Source of the DNA: Parietaria judaica
Lineage: Eukaryota; Streptophyta; Magnoliopsida; Rosales; Urticaceae
Reading direction: 5' to 3'
Length of the DNA: 64,000 nt
Assembly: GCA_954871525.1 (NCBI GenBank)
Contig: OX940865.1
Coordinates: 26,272,420-26,336,419, forward strand
Made by a program: the position numbers and the translations under genes. Position 1 is the stretch's first letter, and each line of letters begins with the position of its first letter. A model generated the notes under the pieces. The model was not told where the DNA came from, ran no database searches, and was given only the letters and a program-made list of their open reading frames with translations. This document shows, one piece after another, positions 48,513-59,469 of the stretch.

Positions 48513-48530
48513 ATTATTATTTTATTATTA
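48465..48530. repeat. (TTA)n microsatellite
   Basis: About 20 near-perfect TTA units downstream of bHLH copy A, followed by a (TA)n tract at 48598-48620. No further function can be read from it. Confidence 0.9.
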
Positions 48531-48633
48531 CCGCCATGACCAAGCTTAATGTCTTCTTGAAGCTTTTTAAGCCCTTCACTATTAGCTTAAAAAGGCTATA
48601 TATATATATATATATATATTCATATATATATAT

Positions 48634-49303
48634 GAACTATTCCATGGCGTTTTCCTCCTACAACATGGTTGAAATGTAACACTGACGGCTCTTCTATGGG
48701 AATTCCGGGAGTGGCGGGAGCTGGAGGCATTTTTAAAACCTCTCGTGGATTTCCTCATGGCTCGTTCTCTTTCCATATTGAGTCCGCGTTTGCGTATAAA
48801 GCTGAAGTGATGGCTGTAGTATTTGCGGTGGAAAAGGCTATGGAATTTCATTGGGATAACTTGTGGCTTGAGTGCGATTCGACATACGCCGTCCAACTTT
48901 TTCAGAAGAAAACAAGTTTGGTTTCATGGAAGTTGCGAGCTCGCTGGTCCAAATGCATCTGCTATGTGGAAATCATTAATTTCAGAGTATCTCATATCTT
49001 TCGAGAAGGAAATAGAGTAGCTGATGTATTAGCTAGTTTTGGTGCACAAAATTTTGGTTATCATTGATGGCCTTCTCACCTGGATTTTACTTCGTCTTTT
49101 GTAAACGATGACATTTGTTTGAGAGAGAACTTTAGGTTTAGATAGTTCTCTTCGATTTTGCTTGTAATCTTTGATATTTTCATTTATATTATCCCGACCC
49201 CGATTTTTACTTTGCGTTCCTTGGGTGCCAACCTAGTTGGGATTTGAGTTCGCTTAGCGAGATTTCGGGCCTCCATCTTTAACTAAAAAAAAGAACTATT
49301 CCA
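48634..49303 (+). mobile_element. 5'-truncated LINE: RNase H end with TSD
   Basis: The insertion at 48645-49292 is flanked by an 11-bp duplication, GAACTATTCCA (48634-48644, 49293-49303), and ends in an A-rich tail. It encodes only the terminal RNase H-like domain of a LINE ORF2 from about 48648 to 49067: WLKCNTDGSS, GGIFKTSRG, EVMAVVFAVEKAMEF, LECDSTYAV, HIFREGNRVADVLASFG. The 3' part (about 49190-49280) is a typical untranslated tail. The protein frame is open but has no upstream coding sequence. The family differs from the LINE at 5108-9928. The corresponding site near bHLH copy B (about 59690-59715) is empty. Confidence 0.88.
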
Positions 49304-49763
49304 ATCATATGAATAGCTATATGTCGTATTGTATGTATGCAAGTTTTGCATAGTTTATTTAGGATTGTTTTTGTTTTTAAAATAAACTAAACCGCTTTTT
49401 TTAGGTGTTTGATAAAATTGTTTTTACAAAAAACACAAAAGCGGTATTAGATTTTTGTACATGAATCATAAAAGCTAGGATATATAGCTTTTGGTTTTTT
49501 CTGAAAACAAAAATACATTTTTAGTCTATTTTAGTCTTTTTAGCATAAATAATTTTGTGTACCAAACGCTAAATCGGTTTTTGTTACCAGCAATAACTAT
49601 TTTATAAACAATTCACTAAACACCTGTCAGTTTAAAAAATATATATTTTTAAATTAAAATTAAAAAAAAATAAGCACTGCAAAAGGGCTTAGTGTCATGA
49701 ACTACATAGCCGAAAGTGGCTCTATTATTGGGTACCTAGTCTATAATGTTGTTTTACTCACCA

Positions 49764-50113
49764 CTTATTAGTAGTCCCCAAAATCCCCCACCGGATTAAA
49801 CTCGGATACCCAATTTTTTTTTTAAAAAAAAAACTCGGATACGGATACGGATTTATCTGTATCCGGATATTACGCAACCCGGATATCAAAATATCCGTTT
49901 TTTTTTTTAAAAAAAAACTTTTGATCTGGGTCGTTGGATCATCAAGATACACGGCCCAAAAAATAGATTTAATTAAAACAAAACCGGATCCGGATATATC
50001 CGGGAAATTTTTTCCCCGATCCCGGATATATTCGTATCTAGGTTTTTGAAAATAAAAAAAATAAACATAACCCAGATGGCATTTTGCCATACATTTTGGG
50101 GACTACTTATTAG
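49764..50113. mobile_element. hAT-type MITE with perfect 8-bp TSD
   Basis: The 334-bp element (49772-50105) begins TAGTCCCCAAAAT and ends in its exact inverse. It is flanked by CTTATTAG on both sides (49764-49771, 50106-50113). The interior contains many GGATAC/GGATAT and ATATCC motifs plus A/T runs. It has no coding capacity. It is a relative of the fragment at 46781-46854. Confidence 0.88.
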
Positions 50114-50177
50114 TTACTTATTGTGACTTTTTAGTTTTTATTCTCCTTTTTTATTTTCTTTTGACTTATGTAACTCA

Positions 50178-50180
50178 CCA

Positions 50181-50223
<43 letters not shown>
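50178..50223. repeat. (CTTT)n microsatellite
   Basis: About eleven CTTT units followed by T-runs, probably length-variable. Confidence 0.9.
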
Positions 50224-50225
<2 letters not shown>

Positions 50226-50659
50226 TTTTTTTTTTTTTTCCATTTTACCTGCTTTTTTTTTTTTTTTTTCAAATTTGGTCTATTCTTTGCCAACCATGAC
50301 AAGTTTTTTTTTTTAATACCTTAGCTTAACAATGAAAGTTTGGTACTGGCATAGTGTTTTTTTTTTCTTTCATCCGTTATCCTTTGTATTATGATTAGTT
50401 GATTACTGAAAAAAAAAAAAAAAAAAAAACTTGCTTTTAATTTTCAGTTAGAAAAGTTAATTCATTTGCTTTTTTGGGCCTCTTTTTGGGCTGTCTTCAC
50501 CTAACTCAAATCCCATCAATTTGATGAATACCCTATTTTTTTATTATCCAAATTAGCTTAACAATGCTTCTTAATGTTAATAACGTCAAATTATGGCGGT
50601 TTTACTCTATTTAATATATTTATTCATACTTTTATTTTCATTTTTCATTAATTCCACAT

Positions 50660-51205
50660 GTTATTTTCACTATATTTTTTTGCGTGAAAATTTTGATAAA
50701 AATCGTTATCCACATAATTTTGTTAGTAGGATAAATTCTATTCTCATTTACACTAGTCATATTTTGTATTAAATAAGTTATGTAAATGACAAAATTTATC
50801 AATTTTATGACAAGCATGAGAAATTCTCCTCCGGACCGAAAAATTCAGGCAGAAAAATGTTATAAAGCAAAATTTTGGTCACAATTGAGAGCTTATCGAA
50901 TGTCTCATTAAAATTTTCTTCATATAGTTGAATAATCTTGGTTTGTATCTATGTGTTTGAAGTAACATCTGCCATGTTTTTCACGTGGCGCTATTGGCCA
51001 AGTTTACAAGGGGACACTCATTTGAGACCCATGAGGGTTTGAACCTATGACCTCTTGAATAGAGGAGTGGTGGAGTTACCACTTGGCCAAACAAGCTTGG
51101 TTAACATCGCCATGGTTTTTATGCCCAATATGACTCATGTTTCACTTCTTTCTTTTTTAATTTTTGGGAATTTAGTTCTAGTTTACAAATGTTCACAACT
51201 CACAA
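50660..51205 (+). pseudogene. RopGAP relic (intron 3 to intron 4), duplicate copy
   Basis: The sequence parallels 41570-42170 of the RopGAP gene. The intron-3 part matches through GTTATCCAC, ACACTAGTCATATTTT, GACAAAATTTATCAATTTTA and TGTATCTATGTGTTTGAAG. Nearly all of exon 4 is then missing (equivalent to 41885-42079). The end of exon 4 returns at 51103 (AACATCGCCATGGTTTTTAT, corresponding to NIAMVF) and continues into intron 4. A SINE sits at the deletion point. Exons 1-3 and 5 are not found nearby, so the copy is dead. Confidence 0.85.
50964..51120 (-). mobile_element. tRNA-derived SINE in the RopGAP relic
   Basis: The 121-bp insert at 50982-51102 reads on the minus strand as a tRNA-like head with A box TTGGCCAAGTGGTAA and B box GGTTCAAACCC. 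It ends in a short non-tRNA tail. It is flanked by near-identical direct repeats, AACATCTGCCATGTTTTT (50964-50981) and AACATCGCCATGGTTTTT (51103-51120). The latter is original RopGAP exon-4 sequence. The A-box to B-box spacing fits a pol III promoter. Confidence 0.78.
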
Positions 51206-51211
51206 GCCACA

Positions 51212-51373
51212 TACAGTAGAACCTCTATAAATTAATACTCGATAAATTAATAGTCGCGATTAAATAATAATTTTGTCCGGTCCCAACTACACTAACGTAG
51301 TTCAATTTTTACCTCGATAATATAATAAATTTCTCTAGTCCCAACGTTATTAATTTAAAGAGGTTCAACTGTA
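51212..51373. mobile_element. Mariner-like MITE with TA duplication
   Basis: The 160-bp element starts CAGTAGAACCTCTATAAATT and ends AAAGAGGTTCAACTG, imperfect inverted repeats of about 25 bp, with a TA on each side. This is a widespread plant MITE form. The paralogous position near 43265 lacks it. Confidence 0.75.
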
Positions 51374-51481
51374 CTTGAAATTTAGAGCTACAATAAACCA
51401 GCTAAAATACCCTCGCTAAATGAATCATCAACACGACTCATCAAAAAAATCGGTGAATCAGGCCTCGTAACTTTTTAAACA

Positions 51482-51519
<38 letters not shown>

Positions 51520-52472
51520 GGAGAGAGAGAGAGATATGGCTTTCGATACGGAAAGTGTGTTTCTTTCATTCATCAAGATATGATACCAAAATAATCAAAT
51601 GATATATTTTTCTTTAGCATCTAATTGATTTTATCAATCTTTCGTAGTAACATTCGTAGGTTTTTTTCTTCTTCTTTTTACTTAGAAACAATAAATATAT
51701 TATTATTATCTGTCGTTCAAAAGTTATAGCTACCAAAATTAAGTTCTCATCTAACCTAGAGACTATATTAATTTAGAGACTATATTAATATACCTAGAGA
51801 CTATATTAAGTTCTCATCTAATCCACACAATACTGGTAGTAGGGTCGTGTACCAGAGTACTGAATTGACGGGTCCTAATTTCATGTCCTTAAGCTGGTTG
51901 GAGATATATATAATTATATATATTCAGAGTTGACGTCATTTTATTTTTGTATTATTACGTTCATATTTTTTTTTTATTACGTTCATATTCTAATCTACAA
52001 CACTATCGATCATTGAAGTTAATAAATTTTGGGGTATTTGCCGCATAACTAGCCAAATCTATCATTTTTATCTTGATGCTTATTTTTAAAATTTGGTGGC
52101 GGAAATAGCCAAAATCTTCCATTTTATTGCACTTTAATAATTATTTAAAAAAATGTTGGCCAAAATACCTATGTTCAAAATTTAGTGGCACAGCTACTAT
52201 TGTTAGCTTTTTCTTTTCTTTTCTGCATTTAACGAATGTGGGCATTTTTTCAATAAAAATTGAACATAAATATTAAATTGCGATAATGTGATAATTTTGG
52301 CATTTTTCTACCCTAATTATAAATTTATGTATATATATATTAAAGTACAATAGAATTATAAACTTAAATCACTTTAACCGCAAATACACCTATTTCTTTT
52401 TTCTTAAACCCTAGTAGTTGAAGTGGTTCGTGCTTCGTGGACGTACGTACATGGCTTTAAATTTTGTGTCTC

Positions 52473-54172
52473 GAGAGTGATGCAGGACGTTCAAAACCTA
52501 AAATAATGCACCAAACTCTTTTTTTTTTCTTTTACGTATTCATTTAGTTATATTATTATAATTGACTTAGCTTATACTATCCTTGTATTTAGGATAGTTT
52601 TAAGTCGACTTCACTTATTTAGGAAATTAGTTTAATTTTATTTCTTGGACTATATATTTAAGACGTGCCCATTGATGAATAAAATTTTCAAGCTTTTTCT
52701 TTGAGAGAAGTCGAGTTTTTCACTCGCAAGACGCGTTCTTTAATCCCCATAATCCGCTCTACATCAGTTGGTATCAAAGCCACTCGTTTCTGTGCAAAGG
52801 CACCGAAGAAGCGAGCCGTTCACGAAGCTTTCGTAGAGGATATGGTGAGACGAGAAGAGGTCGACGGATCGCGCGCTCAGGTGGAATTGCTGACCCGTCA
52901 GATGGCTGCACTGGTGCAGAATCAAACGGAGCAACGACGTTGAGACGAGTCCGACACCGAGGACGACAAAGCCAACCTGTTCGGGCAGAATTTTGGACGT
53001 GCGGCAGTCCTGGAAGATGTCCGAAGGGTAGCGGCGTTCGAGGTGGCTATCCTGGAGTACGACAAATCGACGTACGATGAGGCGGGGCACGGAGAGGCCG
53101 TGTACGATGAATCAGTTTACGGCGAGACAGAGTATGAGGAACCCGTGTACGATGAGTATGACAAAGCCGTTCACGACGAGCCCGTTTACGACGAGGCGGA
53201 ATATGCCAAAATCGTGCATGACGAGACCGTGTACGACGACAACGTCTACACCGACCAAGAGTAGTCCGTGTATAATGAGGTCGGGCTTGAGGAGGCCGAC
53301 GTGGTTGTGGAGCGATTTGAGAGTGACACGACTATATTTCGTGTTGTTCATATGTCGTGTTTGACCACAACGGTGAAGATAGATGTTTTGCGTGAAGACA
53401 ATGTCAACGTGAAGCCAATATCCAAGCGTGCGAAGGAGCCACCCGACAAGCCGCTCGACATAACGATCGCGACGCCCAACTCCGCTTGAGTCCACTACCA
53501 ACCTGCCCCAAGAAATTCGAGGACAAATTTTCTCAACGTCGAGAGAATGATGCAGGACGTTCAAAACCTAAAATAATGCAACAAACTCTTTTTTTCTTTT
53601 ACGTATTCATTTAGTTATATTATTATATTTGACTTAGCTTATACTATCCTTGTACTTAGGATAGTTTTAGGTCGACTTCACTTATTTAGGAAATTAGTTT
53701 AATTTTATTTCTGGGACTATACTATCCTTGTACTTAGGATAGTTTTAGGTCGACTTCACTTATTTAGGAAATTAGTTTAATTTTATTTCTGGGACTATAT
53801 ATTTAAGACGTGCGCATTTTGTAGAGGCAGCCATTGATGAATAAATTTTTCAAGCTTTTGCTTTGAGAGGAGTCGAGTTTTTCACTCGCAAGACAATGCA
53901 ACAAACTCTTTTTTTCTTTTACGTATTCATTTAGTTATATTATTATATTTGACTTAGCTTATAACCCTGTATTTAGGATAGTTTTAGGTCGACTTCACTT
54001 ATTTAGGAAATTAGTTTAATTTTATTTCTTTGACTATATATTTAAGATGTGCGCATTTTGTAGAGGCAGCCATTGATGAATAAATTTTTAAAACTTTTGC
54101 TTTGAGAGAAGTCGAGTTTTTCACTCGCAAGACGCGTTCTTTAATCCCCATAATTCGCTCTACGTCAGAGAG
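52473..54172 (+). mobile_element. Non-autonomous LTR retrotransposon (Ty3/gypsy-derived)
   Basis: The element at 52478-54167 is flanked by GAGAG on both sides (52473-52477, 54168-54172). The 5' LTR is 52478-52766 (TGATGCAGG to CTACATCA). A primer-binding site TTGGTATCAAAGCC at 52768-52781 matches the initiator-Met tRNA type. The interior (about 780 bp) holds gag-like remnants with stops. A purine-rich tract with GAGGACAAATTTTCT precedes the 3' LTR, as in plant Ty3/gypsy elements. The 3' LTR (53548-54167) is 620 bp because of internal duplications. Protease, integrase and reverse transcriptase are absent. Confidence 0.88.
52843..53489 (+). pseudogene. Internal remnant of the LTR element, degenerate acidic repeats
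   Basis: Open frames are interrupted by TGA at 52941-52943 and TAG at 53262-53264. One segment (53043-53264) encodes a degenerate repeat of the form V-Y-D-E with Pro/Ala variants (EPVYDEYDKAVHDEPVYDE), resembling the acidic linker between gag and protease in plant Ty3/gypsy polyproteins. A short following frame (53268-53489) contains VVHMSCLTTTVKIDV. None would make a functional protein. Confidence 0.55.
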
Positions 54173-56560
54173 ACTCGAAAAATTGAAACTAGCACAGAGA
54201 AGAATTAAATGGTTCGTTTTTTAATTTTTTCTTAATTTATTTTTTATATATTGTGGGAATGAAAAAAGCTCGATCGAACGCATTTATTAAAGGAATAAAC
54301 CCTGAAAGGATGGTCCAAACTCCAAATACTTTTGTACAATATTTACACCTGTATTTTAGTTATGGTGCAGTTTACCTCTTTATTTTAAGATTTCAGCATT
54401 GATTTAGCTTATAAAGGTAATAGCACATTACATTTACATATTTTAAAGTGACACATAATTTAACTTGCAGCAACACATTTATATTTTCAACAATTTTGTT
54501 ATTTTCTTAAATCTTGTAAGAATTTTAAGAACACGTCGTAGTTTGTGGTACTCTTCAAAATTGGGCATTACGTCAATTAACGTGATATTATTCGAAATTT
54601 GTAGTTTTTTTTAATGGAGTAGTACAGTTGGCCAATGTTACAATGCACTCTCGCATTACTAGATATATTTAGTGTAAGAATACGTGGCACGGTTCGGTGG
54701 CAGTACGATATGGCTACCTCATTCTCACTAAATTATAAATTCTCAACTCAACATGGAATTTAGCGATCTCGTTATTGTTGACAACGTCGACAAGAAGAAC
54801 TTAAGTGAGCTGGAAGGTATAATTGACGAAGGTCACGTTTTAATAAATCTTGTTAGTGTTTGTGACTTATGAGTATCCCACGGACCACGGTATACCAACA
54901 CGATCGTGCAGTGTTTGCTCCTAAATCTTATATTAGGTCCCTTTTTTTACAAAATTCGAGGCTAATTTAATTGGGTTATGTCATCTCTAGCTCTATTTTT
55001 ATAATCTGTTTTGTTTTAGAAAAGTGACAATCAAGAAATACGCTAGTGACAAAATAAATTAAGAAGTGAAGGAGAATGACTCAGTCAGTCTTTTAACAAG
55101 ATACAAAAAATAAATAATTAAATAAAGTGATTTTGCTATTTTGTACGTAAAAAAATGACTGATCAGATACCCGAGCTATATTGTTTATTGTCGTTTTCGT
55201 TAGATAAACTCTTACTTTTGAGTGCGAATTTACTAGTATAGTAAAAACTTCACTAATAGTAATTAGCTCTCTTAGTAAAAAGATGATGGTTGTTGAGGTA
55301 CGATTACGTCGATTAATTTACATAAACGATGAATCTATTTCCGACATTTTTGGTCTTTGTCATAGCGTCAAAGCCCAGCCCATGAAGGAAGTCAACGGAG
55401 GTCCAACAACAATAAAGCTTATCGCCGGAGAAGAGCCAAGCGATGAGGGAGAATCAAGACTAGGAAGCTACCTCGTCGGCTATTAGATTCTCGATGCTAG
55501 CGACGAGGGCAACGAATTCCCTCCTTATGAAGGCCTTAATGATAGTAGTATTGGGGTTATTAAGGCAATTAAGCCTATTTGTTAAGCGAGACATTAAATC
55601 GTGACGTTCTTTATGGTAGATAAACCCCCTAGGCAATCAATGAGATGAAGCATTTTATTGCCCGGAACGAGGAATCGTAGGCAAGCCTTCTCAAAATTCT
55701 ATAAATATCAAACAACAATGAAACAAGGATCCGAAATCTTTGTATGAACATGTATACCCCCAATTATTGTGCTCAATATTCATGCAATAAGCACTTCAAA
55801 AGATATTCTCGTTTTACTTCATTTTGTTCTTATTTGCTTCCTAAAGCCTCTTCTTCTTCTTTTTCAGGGATTTGCTTTCAAAAGCTATCTCAGTCAAGTT
55901 TGACCTAGTTTTAACCGAAAGACTCGAGTCTTAAAATATAATAAATCAGAGTTACAGACTTACAGTACTACGTGTCATTTCGTGACTGAAGGCGATTTTC
56001 ACCCTTAACATGTCAATTAATGAAAATATGTACTTTACTTTTATTCCCTTTTGACTAACTTCTATAAAAATTATAATATTACGAAAAAATCTTGAACCAA
56101 AATATTTTGGATATCGATTTTCTATCTTTTTAGTTCTTCCGTATTCAGCATATCAAATTTATATAAAAGGATTCAACAATTTAAAATACTTAAATAAATC
56201 CAAAATAAGAATTCTAAATACAGATTTTTATTGTAAAAATGTTTATGAACAATGTATAGCTCGCTCGACAGATGAAAACTACTATATATATATTTTATAA
56301 AATTATGGATAAATTTTAGACATTATGTTTATGTACAGAGATTTCGATCAATACTAACTGATTGGTCTAAAAAGTGGATTGCGTAGCATTAATTATTTAC
56401 ATAAATTATGCGTTTTGAATAATATATATTCCTTTTCATTCAATCTAGCTAGTGTGACATAAATTTGATTTCCATATCCTATTTTCAATTCATATATTGG
56501 CCGTTAATTTTAATTTTTTAAAACCCGCCACTATCTAATAATTGAAACAATGATCGGTTC
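54173..56560. other. Intergenic, with short unidentified coding-like frames
   Basis: A short frame at about 54753-54872 begins MEFSDLVIVDNVDKKNLSEL, and one at 55283-55486 contains DEGESRLGSYLVGY. Just beyond its stop, another frame continues with similarly acidic residues (DASDEGNEFPPYEGL). Together they look like remnants of a gene, but I do not recognise the family and no splice sites can be tied together. The remainder is AT-rich. Confidence 0.35.
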
Positions 56561-56599
56561 CTAGTAAACCTTTTGATTATTATTATATAAAAACACAAA

Positions 56600-57320
56600 A
56601 TTATATTAGAATTTTCAGAAGGATTGAAAGACCAAGTGGCGATTGCCCAATTTTTTCCAACGACCAACACCGGTTCTCTGTTAACTAGAACCTACATACT
56701 GGAATGTTTTTTGTTTTTTTTTTTTTCAATAAACGACTCAAAATTAAAAAAAAAAACTAGAATATCTATAAATTATAGTCACTTACAAATATTAAATATT
56801 GTTGTTTTATGTAATATCCGTCGGTAATCAATTGATCCAAAAAAATCTTATTGTCTCACACGGCTATCGTTTATGAGTCTTTTGAAACTTGCTGCATATA
56901 GCAATAACAATTAACAAGTTTTCTGTCAAATTAACAATTAACAAGTTTAAATCAAAATGACGATATTATATATATATAGATAGATAGATAGATACATGAA
57001 ACAATGATCAGTAGGTAGTAAACTTTTTATTTTATAAAAAAATAACATTAAATACGGATCTTTCACAACAATTGGAAGACCGTCAGCAACCAGCGATTGC
57101 CTAATATTTTGGACGTCAATTCCGGTGGTAACCACAACCGACATGAATGTTTTTGAATAAACGATTCAAAATTAAATTTTAGAATCTAGAATGTTACATT
57201 TTAAGGGTTTTGTCATATAACTTACAAATATTATTATTCTACGTAATATCCGTGGTGATCAATTAGTCCAAAAAATTCTAATCTTTTCGTATGGATATCG
57301 TTCTTGAGTTCTTTCAAGTT
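56600..57320. repeat. Two copies of a bHLH upstream module
   Basis: About 56600-56900 and 57050-57320 are diverged direct repeats. Both contain a GGAAGACC or GAAAGACC block, AATAAACGA(C/T)TCAAAATTAA, CTTACAAATATT and GTAATATCCGT with TGATCAATT nearby. A third, more diverged copy lies upstream of bHLH copy A at about 45430-45620. Confidence 0.6.
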
Positions 57321-57349
57321 TCAACTATAAAAAAGACCATGTTCTTTTT

Positions 57350-57433
57350 TATGACCATGTTCTTTTTTATACCCCTATATTTGAGGATATATCTTTTCTC
57401 AAATATAGGGGTATAAAAAAGAACATGGTCATA
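57350..57433. repeat. Perfect 36-bp foldback upstream of bHLH copy B
   Basis: The left arm 57350-57385 (TATGACCATGTTCTTTTTTA to ATTTGAG) is the exact inverse of 57398-57433, with a 12-nt loop. A partial tandem duplicate (GACCATGTTCTTTTTTAT at 57335-57352 and 57353-57370) sits at the left edge. The bHLH copy A upstream region has only the single AACATGGTCATAATTTCAT stretch (about 45774), so the foldback arose in copy B. Confidence 0.95.
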
Positions 57434-57759
57434 ATTTCATGGACCAAAAATATAAGATAATCCATGTTTCTTTCGAAGATTTTTGTGTGTACATGAAGTT
57501 GTTGGATTTGAGTTATAGCTTTCAATCACGTGCTTCCATTTTATGCACTCTTGCTATTTGGAGACAACTGCTTTATGTTACAGTAATCAACACATGCTTT
57601 TCCATAATTTACTAAAAATTCATGAAAGCAAGTCAGGTCCATTCGTACCATGTTGTTGTGGCTATGGTATTTATGGCTTTTGGGCAACCTATCTTTCCAC
57701 AAATCTCAACCTTTTATAGAAGCACGCAAACACTAGATATTATACACGGAAGATCACCC

Positions 57760-59413
57760 ATGGAAAACTTCGTGGCTTCGTCTTCTTCGTCTCCGTTGCT
57801 TTCTTCGCCTTTTACGGTCCAGCAGCGGCTTCGACTGGCCGTGCAAAGCCAGCCGGAGTGGTGGGTCTACGCTATCTTCTGGCGGAGCTCCGGCGGCGAG
57901 AGCGGGAAGCTGTTCTTTAGCTGGGGAGACGGGTACGATTAATTATCCTATATCTAGGGTTTTTTCATAAGCAATCGGCAATGAGAAGAGTACCGGTTAT
58001 TGATGTTTATCTCCTTGAGTTCCTTGAGCAATCTCTCGATCAAGAGGTGCTCTTTTTGAGTTGAATCTTAACGTATTTTGAATCAGTACTCGTTTGAAAC
58101 TTCCGATACCGGTATGTTAAAGTCCGATGAAATCTCACCTCAAAGTCCATCAACAACAAAGAAAATAACTCGTAATAATCTTCATATTTTTTTTCAATTC
58201 TCTTCCTTTCAAGCCAAGATTAATCTTACATAGCCTTCAACTGGTTCCGGCTCATAGTGGACCGAATCCCAGTGTTCGTTGTTTCCGTTATTTGTCCACG
58301 GAAAATAACGGAAAAGAACCGTATAAGTTCAATTTTTCTTTTTAACGTGAGATCCTTAACAGGTACTTTCATGGCACGAGAGACACCGTTTCTCCGAGAA
58401 CCAGCGACAACAGCGAGAGCCTCGCCACCATCACAGGTCTCGCCGACGGAGTAATAGAGTCTCCTGTCAACAACACGGCGGTCAATGGCGAGGCCGAGTG
58501 GTTCTATATCATGTCGCTCACTCACTCTTTCCTCGCCGGCGATGCGTTGAGCTCTGCGTGGCTCGCCGGCACCACGGAGCTTCAGTCTCACGATTCCCAT
58601 AGGGCCAGAGAAGCCCTAATGCACGGCGTTGAGACTCTCGTGTGTGTCCCAGTCCTTGGTGGGATTATCGAAATGGGATCGTGCCATATGATTGCTAAGA
58701 ATTGGGGTTTGATAAATCAGATCAATGGATTGTTTGAAGTCTCTAACGAGGATGAAAATGGTGTCAAATATAAAAGTCCGAAAGAAATGCAGAGAAATAT
58801 TTTATTGAGCGGAGATGGGACCATCAAAGTACCACTCCCGAAGAAGCGCGGTCGGAAACCGGCGATTGGGTGTGACATGCCTGTGAGCCACGTGGAAGCC
58901 GAGCGGCAGCGGCGCGAGAAGCTTAACCATCGCTTCTACGCCCTTCGCGCAGCTGTGCCCAACGTGTCCAAGATGGACAAGGCCTCGCTCCTTGCTGATG
59001 CCGTCTCGTACATCAACGAGCTCAAGGCAAAGATCGACGAGCTCCAGAACGGCGTCGGAAGTACTTGCAGGAACAAAGTGAAGCTCGAAGGCTCTGACTG
59101 CACAACCACCACCGTTGACCAAACCCGGCCGGGGAGCGAAGAACGTAGGGACCCCGACGAGACGGAGATCCAGGTGAGGTTTGTCGGCTCGGACGCGATG
59201 ATTAGGGTTCAGTCAGAGAACGTGAACTACCCAGCGGCAAGGCTCATGCGAGCTCTGAGGGAGCTCGAGTTTTCGGTCAAGCATGCAAGCATTTCAAGTA
59301 TAAACGACGTCGTGCTTCAGGATGTCGTCGTGAAATTTCCGGAAGGAGGACAGGTTACGTGGACCGAGAAGAGTCTCGAATCTACCCTTTTCGGTAATTT
59401 CGAGCGAGATTGA
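57760..59413 (+). CDS. MYC2/bHLH14-like transcription factor, copy B, intact
   Basis: Exon 1 is 57760-57932 and exon 2 is 58363-59413; the intron is GT-AG, phases agree, and the product is 407 aa. The N-terminal bHLH-MYC_N region includes [20 protein letters not shown] and FHGTRDT; the JAZ-interaction-like part contains [16 protein letters not shown] and [14 protein letters not shown] basic KKRGRKPA precedes the bHLH domain (232-286), which keeps the H-E-R residues (His234, Glu238, Arg242) needed for E/G-box binding. The C-terminus (about 330-405) is ACT-like and likely supports dimerisation. Related proteins act in jasmonate responses, either as activators (MYC2) or modulators (bHLH14 group). 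The ATG at 57760 gives the N-terminus shared with copy A; an ATG further upstream is in frame but lies in sequence that is 5' leader in the paralogue. Confidence 0.93.
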
Positions 59414-59469
59414 GAGGTTCAAGTTCAAGTTCAAAGCTTCTTTGATTAATGATAATATGCTCTTAATTC

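Noticed and set aside
52030..52315. Possible TIR element with GGGGTATTTGCCGC and GCATTTTTCTACCC ends
   Set aside because: The inverted match is weak and no target-site duplication could be found.
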